Assembly (NCBI RefSeq): GCF_024808665.1
Contig: NZ_JANUBZ010000005.1
Coordinates: 322,170-386,169 of the forward strand
DNA from: Mucilaginibacter empetricola
GTDB taxonomy: Bacteria > Bacteroidota > Bacteroidia > Sphingobacteriales > Sphingobacteriaceae
Length of the DNA stretch: 64,000 nucleotides
Reading direction: 5' to 3'
Position 1 is the first letter of the stretch. Each line of letters starts with the position of its first letter. The notes beneath the pieces are model-generated. The model saw nothing but the letters and a program-made list of their open reading frames with translations. It was not told the DNA's origin and searched no databases. Position numbers and translations under genes: made by a program. Positions 26,828-37,637 of this stretch are shown here, one piece after another.

Positions 26828-29113
26828 ATGAACAAACCCACCCGTAACCAGGACGCATTAAATTACCATTCAAAGGGACGCCCAGGAAAAATACAGGTAG
26901 TACCTACAAAACCCACTAATTCGCAGCGCGACTTATCCATGGCTTATTCGCCGGGTGTTGCCGAACCTTGCTTGCGTATTGCTGATAATATTGAAGACGT
27001 TTATAAATATACTGCCAAAGGTAACCTGGTAGGCGTTATCAGCAATGGTACCGCTGTATTGGGTTTGGGCAACATTGGCCCCGAAGCAAGTAAGCCGGTA
27101 ATGGAGGGCAAAGGGCTATTGTTTAAAATTTATGCCGATATAGATGTTTTTGACCTGGAAATTAACGCCAAAACAGTTGATGAGTTTGTAAATATTGTTA
27201 AAGCACTAGAACCTACTTTTGGAGGCATAAACCTCGAAGATATTTCGGCCCCAACCTGTTTTGAAATTGAGCGCCGCTTGAAAGCCGAAATGAAAATTCC
27301 GGTGATGCACGATGACCAGCATGGAACCGCAATTATTTCGGGTGCTGCATTGATGAATGCGTGTGAAATACAAGGCAAAAAGCTTGATAAGATAAAGATG
27401 GTTGTAAACGGTGCCGGCGCTGCTGCCGTATCATGTTCAAAAATGTACCTGGCCCTGGGTGTAAAAAAAGAAAACCTGGTGATGTTTGACATCAATGGTT
27501 TGATCACACCCACCCGTACTGATTTGGATGATATCCGGATGGAGTTTGCAACTGACAGGAAAGATATTAAAACCCTTGCTGAGGGAATGAAAAATGCCGA
27601 TGTTTTTGTCGGGCTTTCTGCAGGAAACGTAGTTACACCGGATATGCTGAAAACAATGGCAAAAAACCCTATTGTTTTTGCTATGGCAAACCCCGAACCT
27701 GAAATTGCTTATGATTTGGCAATAAATGCCCGTAAAGATATTATAATGGCAACCGGTAGGTCCGATTTTCCTAATCAGGTTAATAATGTAATTGGTTTTC
27801 CATACATATTCAGAGGGGCGTTGGATGTAAGAGCTTCGGCGATTAACGAAGAAATGAAAATTGCCGCGGTAAAGGCAATTGCCGAAATGGCCAAAAAACC
27901 CATACCAGAATCTGTAAACCTGGCATATAATACCACTAATTTAAAATTTGGCAGGGATTACATCATCCCCAAACCAATGGACCCGCGCCTTATTACTGAA
28001 GTATCATCGGCTGTTGCCCGTGCGGCGGTTGATTCTGGCGTTGCAAGAATGGCCATTAGCGATTGGGACGCTTACAGAGAGGAATTGAGGTTAAGGATTG
28101 GTATAAATGATAAGTTGCTTCGCAGTTTGACCAACAAAGCAAAGCAAAACCCTAAAAAGATAGTTTTTGCCGAGGCTGATACTTATAAAATTTTAAAAGC
28201 GGCCCAAATTGTAAAAGAAGAGGGTATTGCTACCCCAATTTTATTGGGCAATATTGAGAAGATAAAGCAGATAATGCGCGAAAATGAGATTGAACTTGGT
28301 GATGTGCACATTATTGACCCGGGCGAAAATTGCGAACGCATTGAAGAATACGCCGACTATTTATATAGCAAACGCCAGCGCAGAGGGGTAACGTTTTATG
28401 AATCGAGAAAGCTTTTGCATGACAGGAATTATTATGGTGCCTGCATGGTTCAGTTTGGCGAAGCCGATGCGTTGATATCTGGTCTTACAAAAGATTATGT
28501 AACGACCATTAAACCTGCTTTGCAGATTATTGGTACAGGTGACGGCGTTAGCCGTGTGGCCGGTATGTATATGATGATCACAAAGAAAGGACCTATATTT
28601 TTTGGGGACACCACGGTGAATGTAAACCCATCAGTACAGGATTTAGTTGATATTACCGTTTTGATTGAACGTTCGGTTAAACAATTTAATATTAACCCAC
28701 GTGTTGCTTTGCTTTCCTATTCTAACTTTGGATCGAACGAAGGACTGATACCTGAAAAGATGCGTGAAGCAGCGCGGATACTGCACGACAAATATCCTGA
28801 TATGGTTATTGACGGCGATATGCAGGCAAATTTTGCGCTGAATGCTGATTTGCTTGCCGATAATTTTCCTTTTTCAACATTAAAAGGAAAACCAGCAAAT
28901 ACCCTTATCTTTCCGAATCTGGAATCGGGTAATATTGCTTATAAATTATTGCAGGAAATGGGTGGTGCCGAAGCTGTTGGTCCAATTTTACTTGGGCTGA
29001 AAAAACCGGTGCATGTGTTGCAACTGGGTAGTTCGGTTAGGGAAATAGTGAATATGATAACTATAGCCGTTGTTGATGCCCAGGAAAAAGAGAAACAATT
29101 ATTAGTAAAATAA
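26828..29113 (+). CDS. maeB: NADP-dependent malic enzyme fused to phosphotransacetylase-like domain
   Basis: Oxidatively decarboxylates malate to pyruvate with reduction of NADP. In the 761 residues, the malic-enzyme part (about 1-420) shows [12 protein letters not shown], the catalytic HDDQHGTA and the nucleotide-binding [12 protein letters not shown]. The C-terminal part (about 430-761) is phosphotransacetylase-like ([26 protein letters not shown]). In known MaeB proteins the PTA domain has lost transferase activity and serves acetyl-CoA regulation; I infer the same here. The gene precedes ruvA by 26 bases. Confidence 0.95.
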   Translation: MNKPTRNQDALNYHSKGRPGKIQVVPTKPTNSQRDLSMAYSPGVAEPCLRIADNIEDVYKYTAKGNLVGVISNGTAVLGLGNIGPEASKPVMEGKGLLFKIYADIDVFDLEINAKTVDEFVNIVKALEPTFGGINLEDISAPTCFEIERRLKAEMKIPVMHDDQHGTAIISGAALMNACEIQGKKLDKIKMVVNGAGAAAVSCSKMYLALGVKKENLVMFDINGLITPTRTDLDDIRMEFATDRKDIKTLAEGMKNADVFVGLSAGNVVTPDMLKTMAKNPIVFAMANPEPEIAYDLAINARKDIIMATGRSDFPNQVNNVIGFPYIFRGALDVRASAINEEMKIAAVKAIAEMAKKPIPESVNLAYNTTNLKFGRDYIIPKPMDPRLITEVSSAVARAAVDSGVARMAISDWDAYREELRLRIGINDKLLRSLTNKAKQNPKKIVFAEADTYKILKAAQIVKEEGIATPILLGNIEKIKQIMRENEIELGDVHIIDPGENCERIEEYADYLYSKRQRRGVTFYESRKLLHDRNYYGACMVQFGEADALISGLTKDYVTTIKPALQIIGTGDGVSRVAGMYMMITKKGPIFFGDTTVNVNPSVQDLVDITVLIERSVKQFNINPRVALLSYSNFGSNEGLIPEKMREAARILHDKYPDMVIDGDMQANFALNADLLADNFPFSTLKGKPANTLIFPNLESGNIAYKLLQEMGGAEAVGPILLGLKKPVHVLQLGSSVREIVNMITIAVVDAQEKEKQLLVK

Positions 29114-29139
29114 ACCTCCGAAAGAAAATTTGATAAAAC

Positions 29140-29724
29140 ATGTACGCTTATATTGATGGTAAATTAGTTTTTAAAAACGCTGCCTTTGTGGTAATTGATG
29201 CCAATGGGGTAGGGTATCACATCAATATTTCTTTAAATACCTATTCAAAGCTCGGAGACAACGAAAGGTGTAAACTGTTTACCTGGTTACACGTAAAAGA
29301 GGACGCACATACCTTGTATGGGTTTATTGATGAGGGCGAACGCCGTTTGTTTTTACATTTAATATCCATATCAGGCATTGGGCCTAATACCGGCCGCATG
29401 ATGCTTTCGTCCGTAACACCCGAAGAAATTCAAAATGCAATTATTTCGGGTAATGTTTCATTAATACAACGTATAAAGGGTATCGGCCCAAAATCTGCGC
29501 AGCGCATTATTCTTGAATTACAGGATAAGCTGAGAAAAGAAGGTGCAGACACTTTAAGTCCGGCACCGCTAAATAAAACGGTTAGAGAAGAAGCGTTATC
29601 TGCATTGGTAATGCTGGGCTTTGCGCGAAATGCCGCAGAAAAAGTAATTGAACAAGAATTAAATAAAAATAACGGAGATATAACAGTTGAACAATTGATA
29701 AAAGCAGCACTAAAAAGTTTATAA
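29140..29724 (+). CDS. ruvA: Holliday junction branch migration subunit RuvA
   Basis: Tetrameric DNA-binding component that holds the Holliday junction for the RuvB motor. The 194 residues show the OB-fold domain (1-65, MYAYIDGKLV...LHVKEDAHTLYGF), two helix-hairpin-helix motifs (SGIGPNTGRMML and RIKGIGPKSAQRIILEL) and the C-terminal RuvB-contacting domain (about 148-194). The length is normal. The sprA start follows 25 bases later; the ruvA-sprA order is widespread in gliding/T9SS Bacteroidota. Confidence 0.95.
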   Translation: MYAYIDGKLVFKNAAFVVIDANGVGYHINISLNTYSKLGDNERCKLFTWLHVKEDAHTLYGFIDEGERRLFLHLISISGIGPNTGRMMLSSVTPEEIQNAIISGNVSLIQRIKGIGPKSAQRIILELQDKLRKEGADTLSPAPLNKTVREEALSALVMLGFARNAAEKVIEQELNKNNGDITVEQLIKAALKSL

Positions 29725-29749
29725 TAAATTTATAATTTGAACCCTGACC

Positions 29750-32700
29750 TTGATTAAAATTTTTACCTCAAAAGTATTTGTAAGCATCTTCTTTATTTCT
29801 GCATTTTGCGGATTGGGGAATGTTTTTGCACAACAAACACAGGGGAAAAAAGATTCAACTACGGTAAAGGTTGCTGATAATTCAAAAGACCCAAGAAATA
29901 TACGCTTGTTGGAAGGTATATTTGACACCGACCCTCCAAACCTTGTGCGTACTATTGAGTATGACCCCAATCTCAATATGTATATTTTATATGAAAGGGT
30001 CGGCAACCTGCTTTATCGTCCACCACAATACCTCACATTTGATCAATATTTACATTTAAGAGAACGCGAAAACCAAAGAGCCTACTTCCAGCAGCTATCT
30101 GATAATTATGCTTATCAGTCGCAGCAGCCTGGCTTTATTCCGCAAATAAAGGTAAGGAGTCAAACTTTTGACCAGATATTTGGCGGATCAAATATTGATA
30201 TAAGGCCCCAGGGTTCGGCTCAGGCTATTATGTCTGGCCAGATCAATGAGAATCAAAACCCATTGTTCAGTACCAGGCAGCGCGATCAGTTTAACTTTAA
30301 TTTCGATCAAAAAATACAATTAAACATTACCGGTACCATAGGCGATAAGTTAAAAATTACCACAAACTATAACACCGATGCCCAGTTTCAGTTTGAAAAT
30401 CAAATCAAGCTGGAATATACAGGGCATAAGGATGAGATTATACAAAAAATAGAAGTGGGTACGGTAAGTATGCCGCTCAATACAACTTTAATTACCGGTA
30501 GCCAGGCGCTGTTTGGTGTAAAGGCGCAGTTTAAATTTGGCAACCTGGATGTTACTACCATCTTTTCGCAACAACGCTCTCAATCACAGAGTATTACGAT
30601 AAAGAACGGAGCGCAGCAAGGTAGTTTTAAACTTTCCTCATCTAATTACGATGCTAATAAACACTTCTTTCTGTCGCAATTTTTCAGAAATAACTATAAT
30701 AAAGCCCTTGCCAATATCCCAATCATCAGCTCAAATGTAAATATTACAAAAATTGAGGTATGGGTAACCAATAGGATAAATAGCACTACAGGTTCGAGGG
30801 ATATATTGGCCTTTACTGATTTGGGCGAAAATAGCCCTTATAACACAACGCTTGTTAAAGGTGGCCCGGGCTATTCAGGGCTTCCCGCCGGTTTCCAGGG
30901 GCCCGGTTTCCCGCAGGAATCAAACTCGTTGCTTCGTAATTTGCCCGTAAACGCAAGGTTGACTAATGACCCTAAAAACACTATTTCAACTTACTTCGGG
31001 TCGTCGGGTGGCTCTGATAACTACGCTAAACTAACCTACGCCCGGTTGCTAACCAGCAAGGAATATACACTACACCCTCAACTGGGATATATTTCACTTA
31101 ATTATCCGCTTAATAATGATGAGGTGCTGGCGGTGGCTTATCAGTATACCTACAATGGCACACAATACCAGGTAGGTGAATTTTCTACCGATGTACCCGT
31201 TGATCCAAATACGCCAAAGGTTTTATATGTAAAGTTGCTTAAAAACGAATTGCTAAAAACCAATTTGCCCACCTGGAACCTGATGATGAAAAACATTTAT
31301 CCTTTAAATGCTTATCAAATCAGTCCAAATAATTTTAAGCTTACTATTTCGCGGCTCGACGATCAATCGGGTATTCAAAAGCCGATAATGGAGGAGGGGC
31401 AAAACACTAAGAGCAAGCTTTGGATTCAATTGACAGACCTCGATAACCTCGATCAGCAACAGGATAAACAACCAGATGGTTATTTCGATTTTCTGCCCGG
31501 CATAACTATCGATCCCCAAAATGGCCTCCTCATCTTCCCGGTATTGGAGCCTTTCGGTGCCGATTTAAGCAAACAGTTTAATCCAGGTGAAACGGGTTTG
31601 ATTAAGCGCTATGTTTATCAGCCATTATATGATTCCACCCAAACGGTAGCACAGCAGCTTTTTCCGCAGCTGAACAGGTATACCATTGAAGGAACTTATA
31701 GTGCGACCGGCGGATCCGATTATCAATTAAATGCCGTTAATATTCCGCAAGGTTCTGTAGTGGTAACTGCCGGCGCTTTAAAACTGGTTGAAGGAACAGA
31801 TTATACCGTTGATTACAGCGCGGGCCGCATCCGTATATTAAATACAGCTTTACTAGCGTCCGGGCAACCCATAACTGTAAACGTTGAAAATAACGCCTTA
31901 TTTGGGGTGCAACAAAAGTCGTTATATGGAGCCAGGTTAAACTATCATGTGAGTGATAATTTAAATATTGGTGCCACCATAATGCACTTAACAGAGCAAC
32001 CCATAACTCAAAATGAAATTATTGGGCAAGAGTCTATTTCAAATACTATATATGGGTTTGATGTAAATTATAATTCACCGTCGCGCTTGCTTACCCGTTT
32101 GGTTGATAAAATTCCACTGATACATACCAAGGTACCTTCGTCAATATCATTTAATGGTGAATTTGCCGATTTGTTGCCCGGCAGTCCATCAGCACTGAAC
32201 TTTGCAGGCTCAAAAAATGGAACAGCTTATCTGGACGATTTTGAAAATAGTCAGTCAATCATCCAGTTAAACAGTTCAACAGGCTGGCAAATTTCGGGTA
32301 CGCCTCAAATGTTTCCCGAAGCCAATAATTTTAATGACCTGAGTTATGGTTATCACCGGGCAAGGCTTGCCTTTTATAATATCGACCCTATATTTTATAC
32401 CGGTTCAACCATTCCGATTAACAGAAACGAGCTTTCAAATAATTATGTAAGACAGGTAATTGAAACGGAAGTATTTCCGTTCAAACAATCGCCAACCGGG
32501 TCACCATTGCCTATCGCAACCTTCGATTTGGCTTACTATCCATCCATTCGCGGGCCTTACAACTATACCACAACAAATGTAAACAGTGATGGAACGCTCG
32601 CTAATCCGGCAGGAAACTGGGGCGGTATTTTCCGTGGCCTTAATTCAAATGATTTTCAGGCGCTAAATGTTCAGTATATTGAGTTTTGGGTGATGGATCC

Positions 32701-35700
32701 GTTCATCAACAAACCAAACTCAACCGGTGGTGAGCTTTATTTTAACCTGGGTAATATTTCAGAAGATATATTAAAGGATGGGCAGAAAAGTTTGGAAAAC
32801 GGCTTACCGGTTGATGGCACCCTTACCAATGTGATTGAAACCAACTGGGGCCGCGTGCCTAAGTTACAGCCTGTGGTTAACTCTTTTGATAGCGACCCAA
32901 ATTCACGCGCGCTACAGGATATTGGTTTGGATGGTTTAAATGATGCAGACGAGCAAACAAAGTTTGCCGGCGTGGTACAAAAGGTTAAAGCAGAAGTAAG
33001 CGGCACAGCTGGAGCTGCTTTTGCCGCGGATCCGTCATCTGATGATTATCAATATTACCAGGGGCCAGCTTTGGACCGTGCCGGAGCAGGCATATTGCAA
33101 CGTTACAGCCGGTATAACGGAACTGAAGGTAACTCACCAACAACACAACAATCGCAAGCATTATTGGGTTTACAAACATCTGCCGCCACATCTATTCCGG
33201 ATGGTGAAGACGTTAACCATGATAACAATATGGATCAGGATGATGAGTATTTTCAATACCATGTACCTATTCATCCGTCAGGCATGGTGGTTGGACAAAA
33301 TTTTATAACCGACAAGGTGATTGCGCCAGTTACACTCGCCAACGGAAACAAGGTAAATGTAACTTGGTATCAGTTCCGTATTCCTATAAATGCATATGAG
33401 TCGGCAGTGGGTGGCATCCAGGATTTTAAATCAATCCGTTATATCCGCACATTTCTTACCGGCTTTGCCGACACTGCAATTTTTCGTTTTGCTACCCTGC
33501 AATTGGTGCGTGGCGAATGGCGGGCATTTAATACCGAAAACAATCCGGCAAATGTTATAGCCGATCCTTCTATAGTTAACCCGCCGCTTGATAATTCAAG
33601 TATCGATGTGGAGACAGTAAATATCGAAGAAAATGGTAATCGTACACCAATACCTTATGTAGTTCCGCCAGGTATCCAACGCCAAACAGATTATACTAAC
33701 CTACAGGCCAATACCAAATTGAATGAGCAGTCGCTTTCAGTAATAGTAACAACGTTGCGTGATGGATATTCAAGAGCAGCCTTCAGGTTATTTAATAATG
33801 ACCTGCGGAAATATAAGCGCTTGCAAATGTTTATACATGCCGAGGGAACCACGTTGAAAAATAATGATGTTAGCGCCTTTATCCGTTTGGGAGCTGATTA
33901 TGTGAACAACTATTACGAGTATGAAATACCGCTACAGGTTACACAGCCACCTACTTCAGACCCTGCTGCTATTTGGCCTGCCGCCAATGAACTTGATCTG
34001 CAACTTTCCCTGTTGACTAATGCCAAACTTGCCCGTAATGCTGCAAAATACAATGGACAACCCTGGCCGCTGACCATGCCATACACCCTGATAGATGGTC
34101 ATAACAAAATTACTATAGTGGGCGAGCCAGATTTGAGCCAGGTTACGACAGTGATGCTGGGTGTTCGCAATCCGCTGAAAACACCAGCAACAGCCAGTAC
34201 CGACGATGGTATGGACAAAACGGCTACGATTTGGTTTGATGAGCTGCGTTTAACCGATTTTGATAACCAGGGCGGTTGGGCGGCCGTTGGTCATTTTAAC
34301 GCAAAACTGGCCGATTTTGCTAACGTTACTATATCTGGCAATAAAACTACAGCCGGGTTTGGGACACTCGATTCCAGAATGGAAGACCGCAGCCTTGATG
34401 ATGTTGGTGGATATGACGTAGCCGCGAATATTGAGCTTGGCAAAGTATTCCCTGACAAAAGCGGTGTTCATATACCAGCCTATATTGATGTATCAAAACA
34501 GATAAGTACGCCGCAGTATGACCCCGCCGCGCCAGATATTTTGCTAAAACAAACACTTGCCAACACACCGAGTGTACAAAAGCGTGATTCTATAAAAGAA
34601 GCCGCCGAAAGCTATACGCAACGTACCAGCCTTAACCTTACCAATGTTCATAAGTCTAAAACAGATGCGAAGGCCCCAAGCCATATCTGGGATCTTGAAA
34701 ACTGGAATGCAACAGTAGCTTATACGGAATACGAGCATCATGATTTTACCACCCTGCAGGATTTGGAAAAGACCTATCATGTTGCGCTGGCTTACAATTT
34801 TACTACTCAGCCTAAATATTATAGCCCTTTTAGTAAAATAATTAAAAAGAATACGCTGGCTCTGCTACGTGATATAAACTTTGACCTGGCGCCTACACGG
34901 CTGAATTACAGTATAAGCTTTGATCGTTTTTATTCAGAAAATACTTTGAGGAATAATGATCCGACAGATGAAGTGCCTATACCCACCACCTTTAACAAAA
35001 CCTTTAACATTACCAGGGTATATGGAATAGGCTGGAATTTGACCAAATCGCTCACAATGGATTTGGATGCTACTAATCTTTCAACGGTCGACGAGCCGGC
35101 GGGGCGTATTAACGGTTTAAAGATTGATACGCTTTGGGATCGTATTTTAAACCTGGGGCGCACCACCAACTACAATCACACACTGAATATTAACTATACC
35201 GTACCCATAAATAAGATACCCGGCCTGGATTGGGTGACCTTAATTACGCACTACAGCACGCACTTTACATGGCAGGGGCAAGCACTGTTTGCGATTGAAG
35301 AACCGCAGTTTGACGTGGGTAACAGTATACAAAACTCGCGTACCATTCAGCTTAACCCAACGCTTAATTTTGACCAGTTTTACAAAAAATTCTCATTTAT
35401 AAAAAAAGCGACAAGTGCTGATAACACCAATGCACTTACCCGGATATTGGTTAATTTACTAACAAGTATAAAAAACATCAGCGCCACATACACCAATACC
35501 GAGGGAACTTTTATTCCGGGGTATTTACCGCAGTCCAATTTGCTGGGCGAGGATCTTAATTATAATTCGCCGGGTATCCCATTCTTGTTTGGCAGCCAGG
35601 CAGATTTAAGGCAGACAGCTTTAGAGCATGGCTGGATAAGTACTGATACTTTACAAAATCAGTTGTATGTAACCACGTTTAATCAGGATCTGCATTTGAA

Positions 35701-36796
35701 AAGTACGGTGCAGCCATTTAAAGATCTTCGTATTGATTTAATGGCTTTTAAAACGCAGGACCATACCTATCAAACCAACTTTAAATCTATTGATGGGGGT
35801 AATGATATCCAAAGCTACAACCCGGTAACAACAGGCGATTACAGTATTTCATATTTTACACTGGCCACGGCTTTCTCAAAAATTAGCGGAGTTAACAACA
35901 CTTCGCCAATCTTTGAGAAATTTGAGGCCGACAGAATAGTTATTTCGCAAAGACTAGGAAAAGAAAATCCTAACTCTACAGGCTTAGTAACGGGTGGTTA
36001 CGCGGATGGTTATAGTGCTAATTCACAAAATGTGGTTGTGCCTGCATTCCTTGCCGCTTACACAGGCAGAAGTGCGTCAACATCCAGCTTAAGCCAATTC
36101 CCCGATATTCCTATTCCAAACTGGCAAATAGCCTATAACGGGTTAAGCCATATTAAACCATTTAGTGATGTTTTTGAGTCTTTGGATATTACCAGCGGCT
36201 ATCGATCGTCCTACAACGTAAGCGGATATACTACTTTGCTGCAATATCAGGCCCTAAATGGAGCCGTTAGCTCAAGAGACGCTAATAACGACTTTTTGCC
36301 ATTCTACCAGTTTTCAACGGTGACTATCTTTGAACAATTTGTGCCTTTAATAGGCTTTAATGCCCGCTTTAAAAACAGTATGACGGCTACGTTAGAGTAT
36401 CGCCAAAGCCGGTCGTTAAGTTTAAGTGTGTTAAACAGCCAATTGGCTCAGCAAAACCAAGATGTGTTGGTTTTTGGATGGGGATATCATGCCAAAAACT
36501 TCAGGTGGCCTTTCGGTTGGTTTAGTGGGCGCAAGCAAAATAATGATGTGAATTTTAAGATAGATTTCTCTTTACAGGATAACAAGACGCTTATTTACCA
36601 GGCTGATGTGGCGCAGGCGCAAATATCATCGGGTGCGCAAAATATTACGGTAAGGCCAACAATTGATTATGTAATTAATCAACGTTTTAACCTGAGTTTG
36701 TTTTACGATTCCAATATAACCCGGCCGTTTACATCCCAAACATTTAATACTGCATTTACCAATTTTGGTATCAATCTGAAATTGTTGCTACAATAA
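29750..36796 (+). CDS. sprA: Type IX secretion outer-membrane translocon SprA
   Basis: Giant outer-membrane beta-barrel (2348 residues) through which the type IX system exports proteins carrying a C-terminal sorting domain; it is needed for gliding in Flavobacterium. The N-terminal signal peptide is residues 1-27 (VFVSIFFISAFCGLGNVFA). The start codon is TTG: it is preceded by an in-frame TGA four codons upstream, and no ATG follows before the signal peptide ends. Recognisable features are the N-terminal plug-like motif DKLKITTNYNTDAQFQFENQ, the AYLDDFENSQSIIQLNSSTGW region and the C-terminal barrel strands ending FTNFGINLKLLLQ. The length is normal for SprA/Sov. A perfect terminator follows. 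Confidence 0.95.
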   Translation: MIKIFTSKVFVSIFFISAFCGLGNVFAQQTQGKKDSTTVKVADNSKDPRNIRLLEGIFDTDPPNLVRTIEYDPNLNMYILYERVGNLLYRPPQYLTFDQYLHLRERENQRAYFQQLSDNYAYQSQQPGFIPQIKVRSQTFDQIFGGSNIDIRPQGSAQAIMSGQINENQNPLFSTRQRDQFNFNFDQKIQLNITGTIGDKLKITTNYNTDAQFQFENQIKLEYTGHKDEIIQKIEVGTVSMPLNTTLITGSQALFGVKAQFKFGNLDVTTIFSQQRSQSQSITIKNGAQQGSFKLSSSNYDANKHFFLSQFFRNNYNKALANIPIISSNVNITKIEVWVTNRINSTTGSRDILAFTDLGENSPYNTTLVKGGPGYSGLPAGFQGPGFPQESNSLLRNLPVNARLTNDPKNTISTYFGSSGGSDNYAKLTYARLLTSKEYTLHPQLGYISLNYPLNNDEVLAVAYQYTYNGTQYQVGEFSTDVPVDPNTPKVLYVKLLKNELLKTNLPTWNLMMKNIYPLNAYQISPNNFKLTISRLDDQSGIQKPIMEEGQNTKSKLWIQLTDLDNLDQQQDKQPDGYFDFLPGITIDPQNGLLIFPVLEPFGADLSKQFNPGETGLIKRYVYQPLYDSTQTVAQQLFPQLNRYTIEGTYSATGGSDYQLNAVNIPQGSVVVTAGALKLVEGTDYTVDYSAGRIRILNTALLASGQPITVNVENNALFGVQQKSLYGARLNYHVSDNLNIGATIMHLTEQPITQNEIIGQESISNTIYGFDVNYNSPSRLLTRLVDKIPLIHTKVPSSISFNGEFADLLPGSPSALNFAGSKNGTAYLDDFENSQSIIQLNSSTGWQISGTPQMFPEANNFNDLSYGYHRARLAFYNIDPIFYTGSTIPINRNELSNNYVRQVIETEVFPFKQSPTGSPLPIATFDLAYYPSIRGPYNYTTTNVNSDGTLANPAGNWGGIFRGLNSNDFQALNVQYIEFWVMDPFINKPNSTGGELYFNLGNISEDILKDGQKSLENGLPVDGTLTNVIETNWGRVPKLQPVVNSFDSDPNSRALQDIGLDGLNDADEQTKFAGVVQKVKAEVSGTAGAAFAADPSSDDYQYYQGPALDRAGAGILQRYSRYNGTEGNSPTTQQSQALLGLQTSAATSIPDGEDVNHDNNMDQDDEYFQYHVPIHPSGMVVGQNFITDKVIAPVTLANGNKVNVTWYQFRIPINAYESAVGGIQDFKSIRYIRTFLTGFADTAIFRFATLQLVRGEWRAFNTENNPANVIADPSIVNPPLDNSSIDVETVNIEENGNRTPIPYVVPPGIQRQTDYTNLQANTKLNEQSLSVIVTTLRDGYSRAAFRLFNNDLRKYKRLQMFIHAEGTTLKNNDVSAFIRLGADYVNNYYEYEIPLQVTQPPTSDPAAIWPAANELDLQLSLLTNAKLARNAAKYNGQPWPLTMPYTLIDGHNKITIVGEPDLSQVTTVMLGVRNPLKTPATASTDDGMDKTATIWFDELRLTDFDNQGGWAAVGHFNAKLADFANVTISGNKTTAGFGTLDSRMEDRSLDDVGGYDVAANIELGKVFPDKSGVHIPAYIDVSKQISTPQYDPAAPDILLKQTLANTPSVQKRDSIKEAAESYTQRTSLNLTNVHKSKTDAKAPSHIWDLENWNATVAYTEYEHHDFTTLQDLEKTYHVALAYNFTTQPKYYSPFSKIIKKNTLALLRDINFDLAPTRLNYSISFDRFYSENTLRNNDPTDEVPIPTTFNKTFNITRVYGIGWNLTKSLTMDLDATNLSTVDEPAGRINGLKIDTLWDRILNLGRTTNYNHTLNINYTVPINKIPGLDWVTLITHYSTHFTWQGQALFAIEEPQFDVGNSIQNSRTIQLNPTLNFDQFYKKFSFIKKATSADNTNALTRILVNLLTSIKNISATYTNTEGTFIPGYLPQSNLLGEDLNYNSPGIPFLFGSQADLRQTALEHGWISTDTLQNQLYVTTFNQDLHLKSTVQPFKDLRIDLMAFKTQDHTYQTNFKSIDGGNDIQSYNPVTTGDYSISYFTLATAFSKISGVNNTSPIFEKFEADRIVISQRLGKENPNSTGLVTGGYADGYSANSQNVVVPAFLAAYTGRSASTSSLSQFPDIPIPNWQIAYNGLSHIKPFSDVFESLDITSGYRSSYNVSGYTTLLQYQALNGAVSSRDANNDFLPFYQFSTVTIFEQFVPLIGFNARFKNSMTATLEYRQSRSLSLSVLNSQLAQQNQDVLVFGWGYHAKNFRWPFGWFSGRKQNNDVNFKIDFSLQDNKTLIYQADVAQAQISSGAQNITVRPTIDYVINQRFNLSLFYDSNITRPFTSQTFNTAFTNFGINLKLLLQ

Positions 36797-36827
36797 AAAG
36801 AGCGATGTATTAATACATCGCTCTTTT
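36796..36827. terminator. Bidirectional terminator between sprA and DUF2807 gene
   Basis: A 32-base perfect palindrome: AAAAGAGCGATGTATT (36796-36811) followed directly by its reverse complement ending in TTTT (36812-36827). A-tract on one side and T-tract on the other make it work on both strands, as expected between convergent genes. Confidence 0.9.
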
Positions 36828-36854
36828 ACTAAACACAATTTTAATAGTACTCAA

Positions 36855-37559
36855 TTAATCAGCTTTGCTTAGGCTTCCTGACCCAATTGTTTTGCTTTCG
36901 GTAACGGTAGCAGAACCAGAGTAAACAACATTTCCTGAACCTACTATATGTGCAGAAATAGTTTTTTCGGCAGTTAAATGTGCATTGCCCGATCCTGTGA
37001 TTACAACTGACGCTGATTCAGTTTTTAATTCTTTTCCATTCAATTCGCCCGAACCACTGATAGTTACTTTTGAATCACCTGCACTGCCATTTAACTGGAT
37101 AGAACCAGAACCACTAATGGTTGCACGAAGGCTACCTGATTTTACCGAAGATGAAATACTTCCCGATCCGCTCAATGTTATATTTACATTATCTCCACTT
37201 ACAGCGCCTTCAACTTTAATAGAACCTGAGCCGGCATTAATTAGAGATGAAATAGATTTTGCAGTAACATATACATCAATCTTCCCAACATTATCGTAAT
37301 GCCAGTTTGAATGATGTTTAAACCTGATGTTCAGTTTTCCATCTTCAACTACTGTTTCAATCTGGTCGATAATGTCAGAACTGGCATTAACTTTTACACT
37401 TTCGGTGCCATTGATATTTACATGCACATCAAATGGACCCGAAGAAGCGATGCTGTTGAACCCGGAAACTGTTCTGTTTTGTTCTGATTGTGCCGATGCA
37501 TTAAATGCTGTTCCGATAAACAACACTATTGCAAAAATGGAGTATGCTATTCTTTTCAT
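36855..37559 (-). CDS. DUF2807 (head GIN) domain protein, secreted
   Basis: Exported protein of 234 residues. The signal peptide is 1-23 (AYSIFAIVLFIGTAFNASA). The mature part is a DUF2807 domain, which folds as a right-handed beta-helix: repeated units of about 15-20 residues each ending in GSGS (for example NAGSGSIKVEG, ISGSGSIQLNG, ISGSGELNG, ITGSGNAHL, IVGSGNVVYSG). The start IASSGPFDVHVN is the usual family entry. The function is unknown; a polysaccharide- or surface-interacting role is often assumed. It is transcribed toward sprA. Confidence 0.85.
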   Translation of the reverse strand: MKRIAYSIFAIVLFIGTAFNASAQSEQNRTVSGFNSIASSGPFDVHVNINGTESVKVNASSDIIDQIETVVEDGKLNIRFKHHSNWHYDNVGKIDVYVTAKSISSLINAGSGSIKVEGAVSGDNVNITLSGSGSISSSVKSGSLRATISGSGSIQLNGSAGDSKVTISGSGELNGKELKTESASVVITGSGNAHLTAEKTISAHIVGSGNVVYSGSATVTESKTIGSGSLSKAD

Positions 37560-37637
37560 AATTTTTGTTTATTGATAAGATGCATCCTAAACGCAAAGTG
37601 TTGCACGGCTGGTTAATATAATTACGGGAGAGCAATG

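Noticed and set aside
36985..37299. 104-codon forward ORF opposite the DUF2807 gene
   Set aside because: Caused by the repeated GSGS codons on the other strand, which read as PEPL/DP words on this one; no start context or motif.
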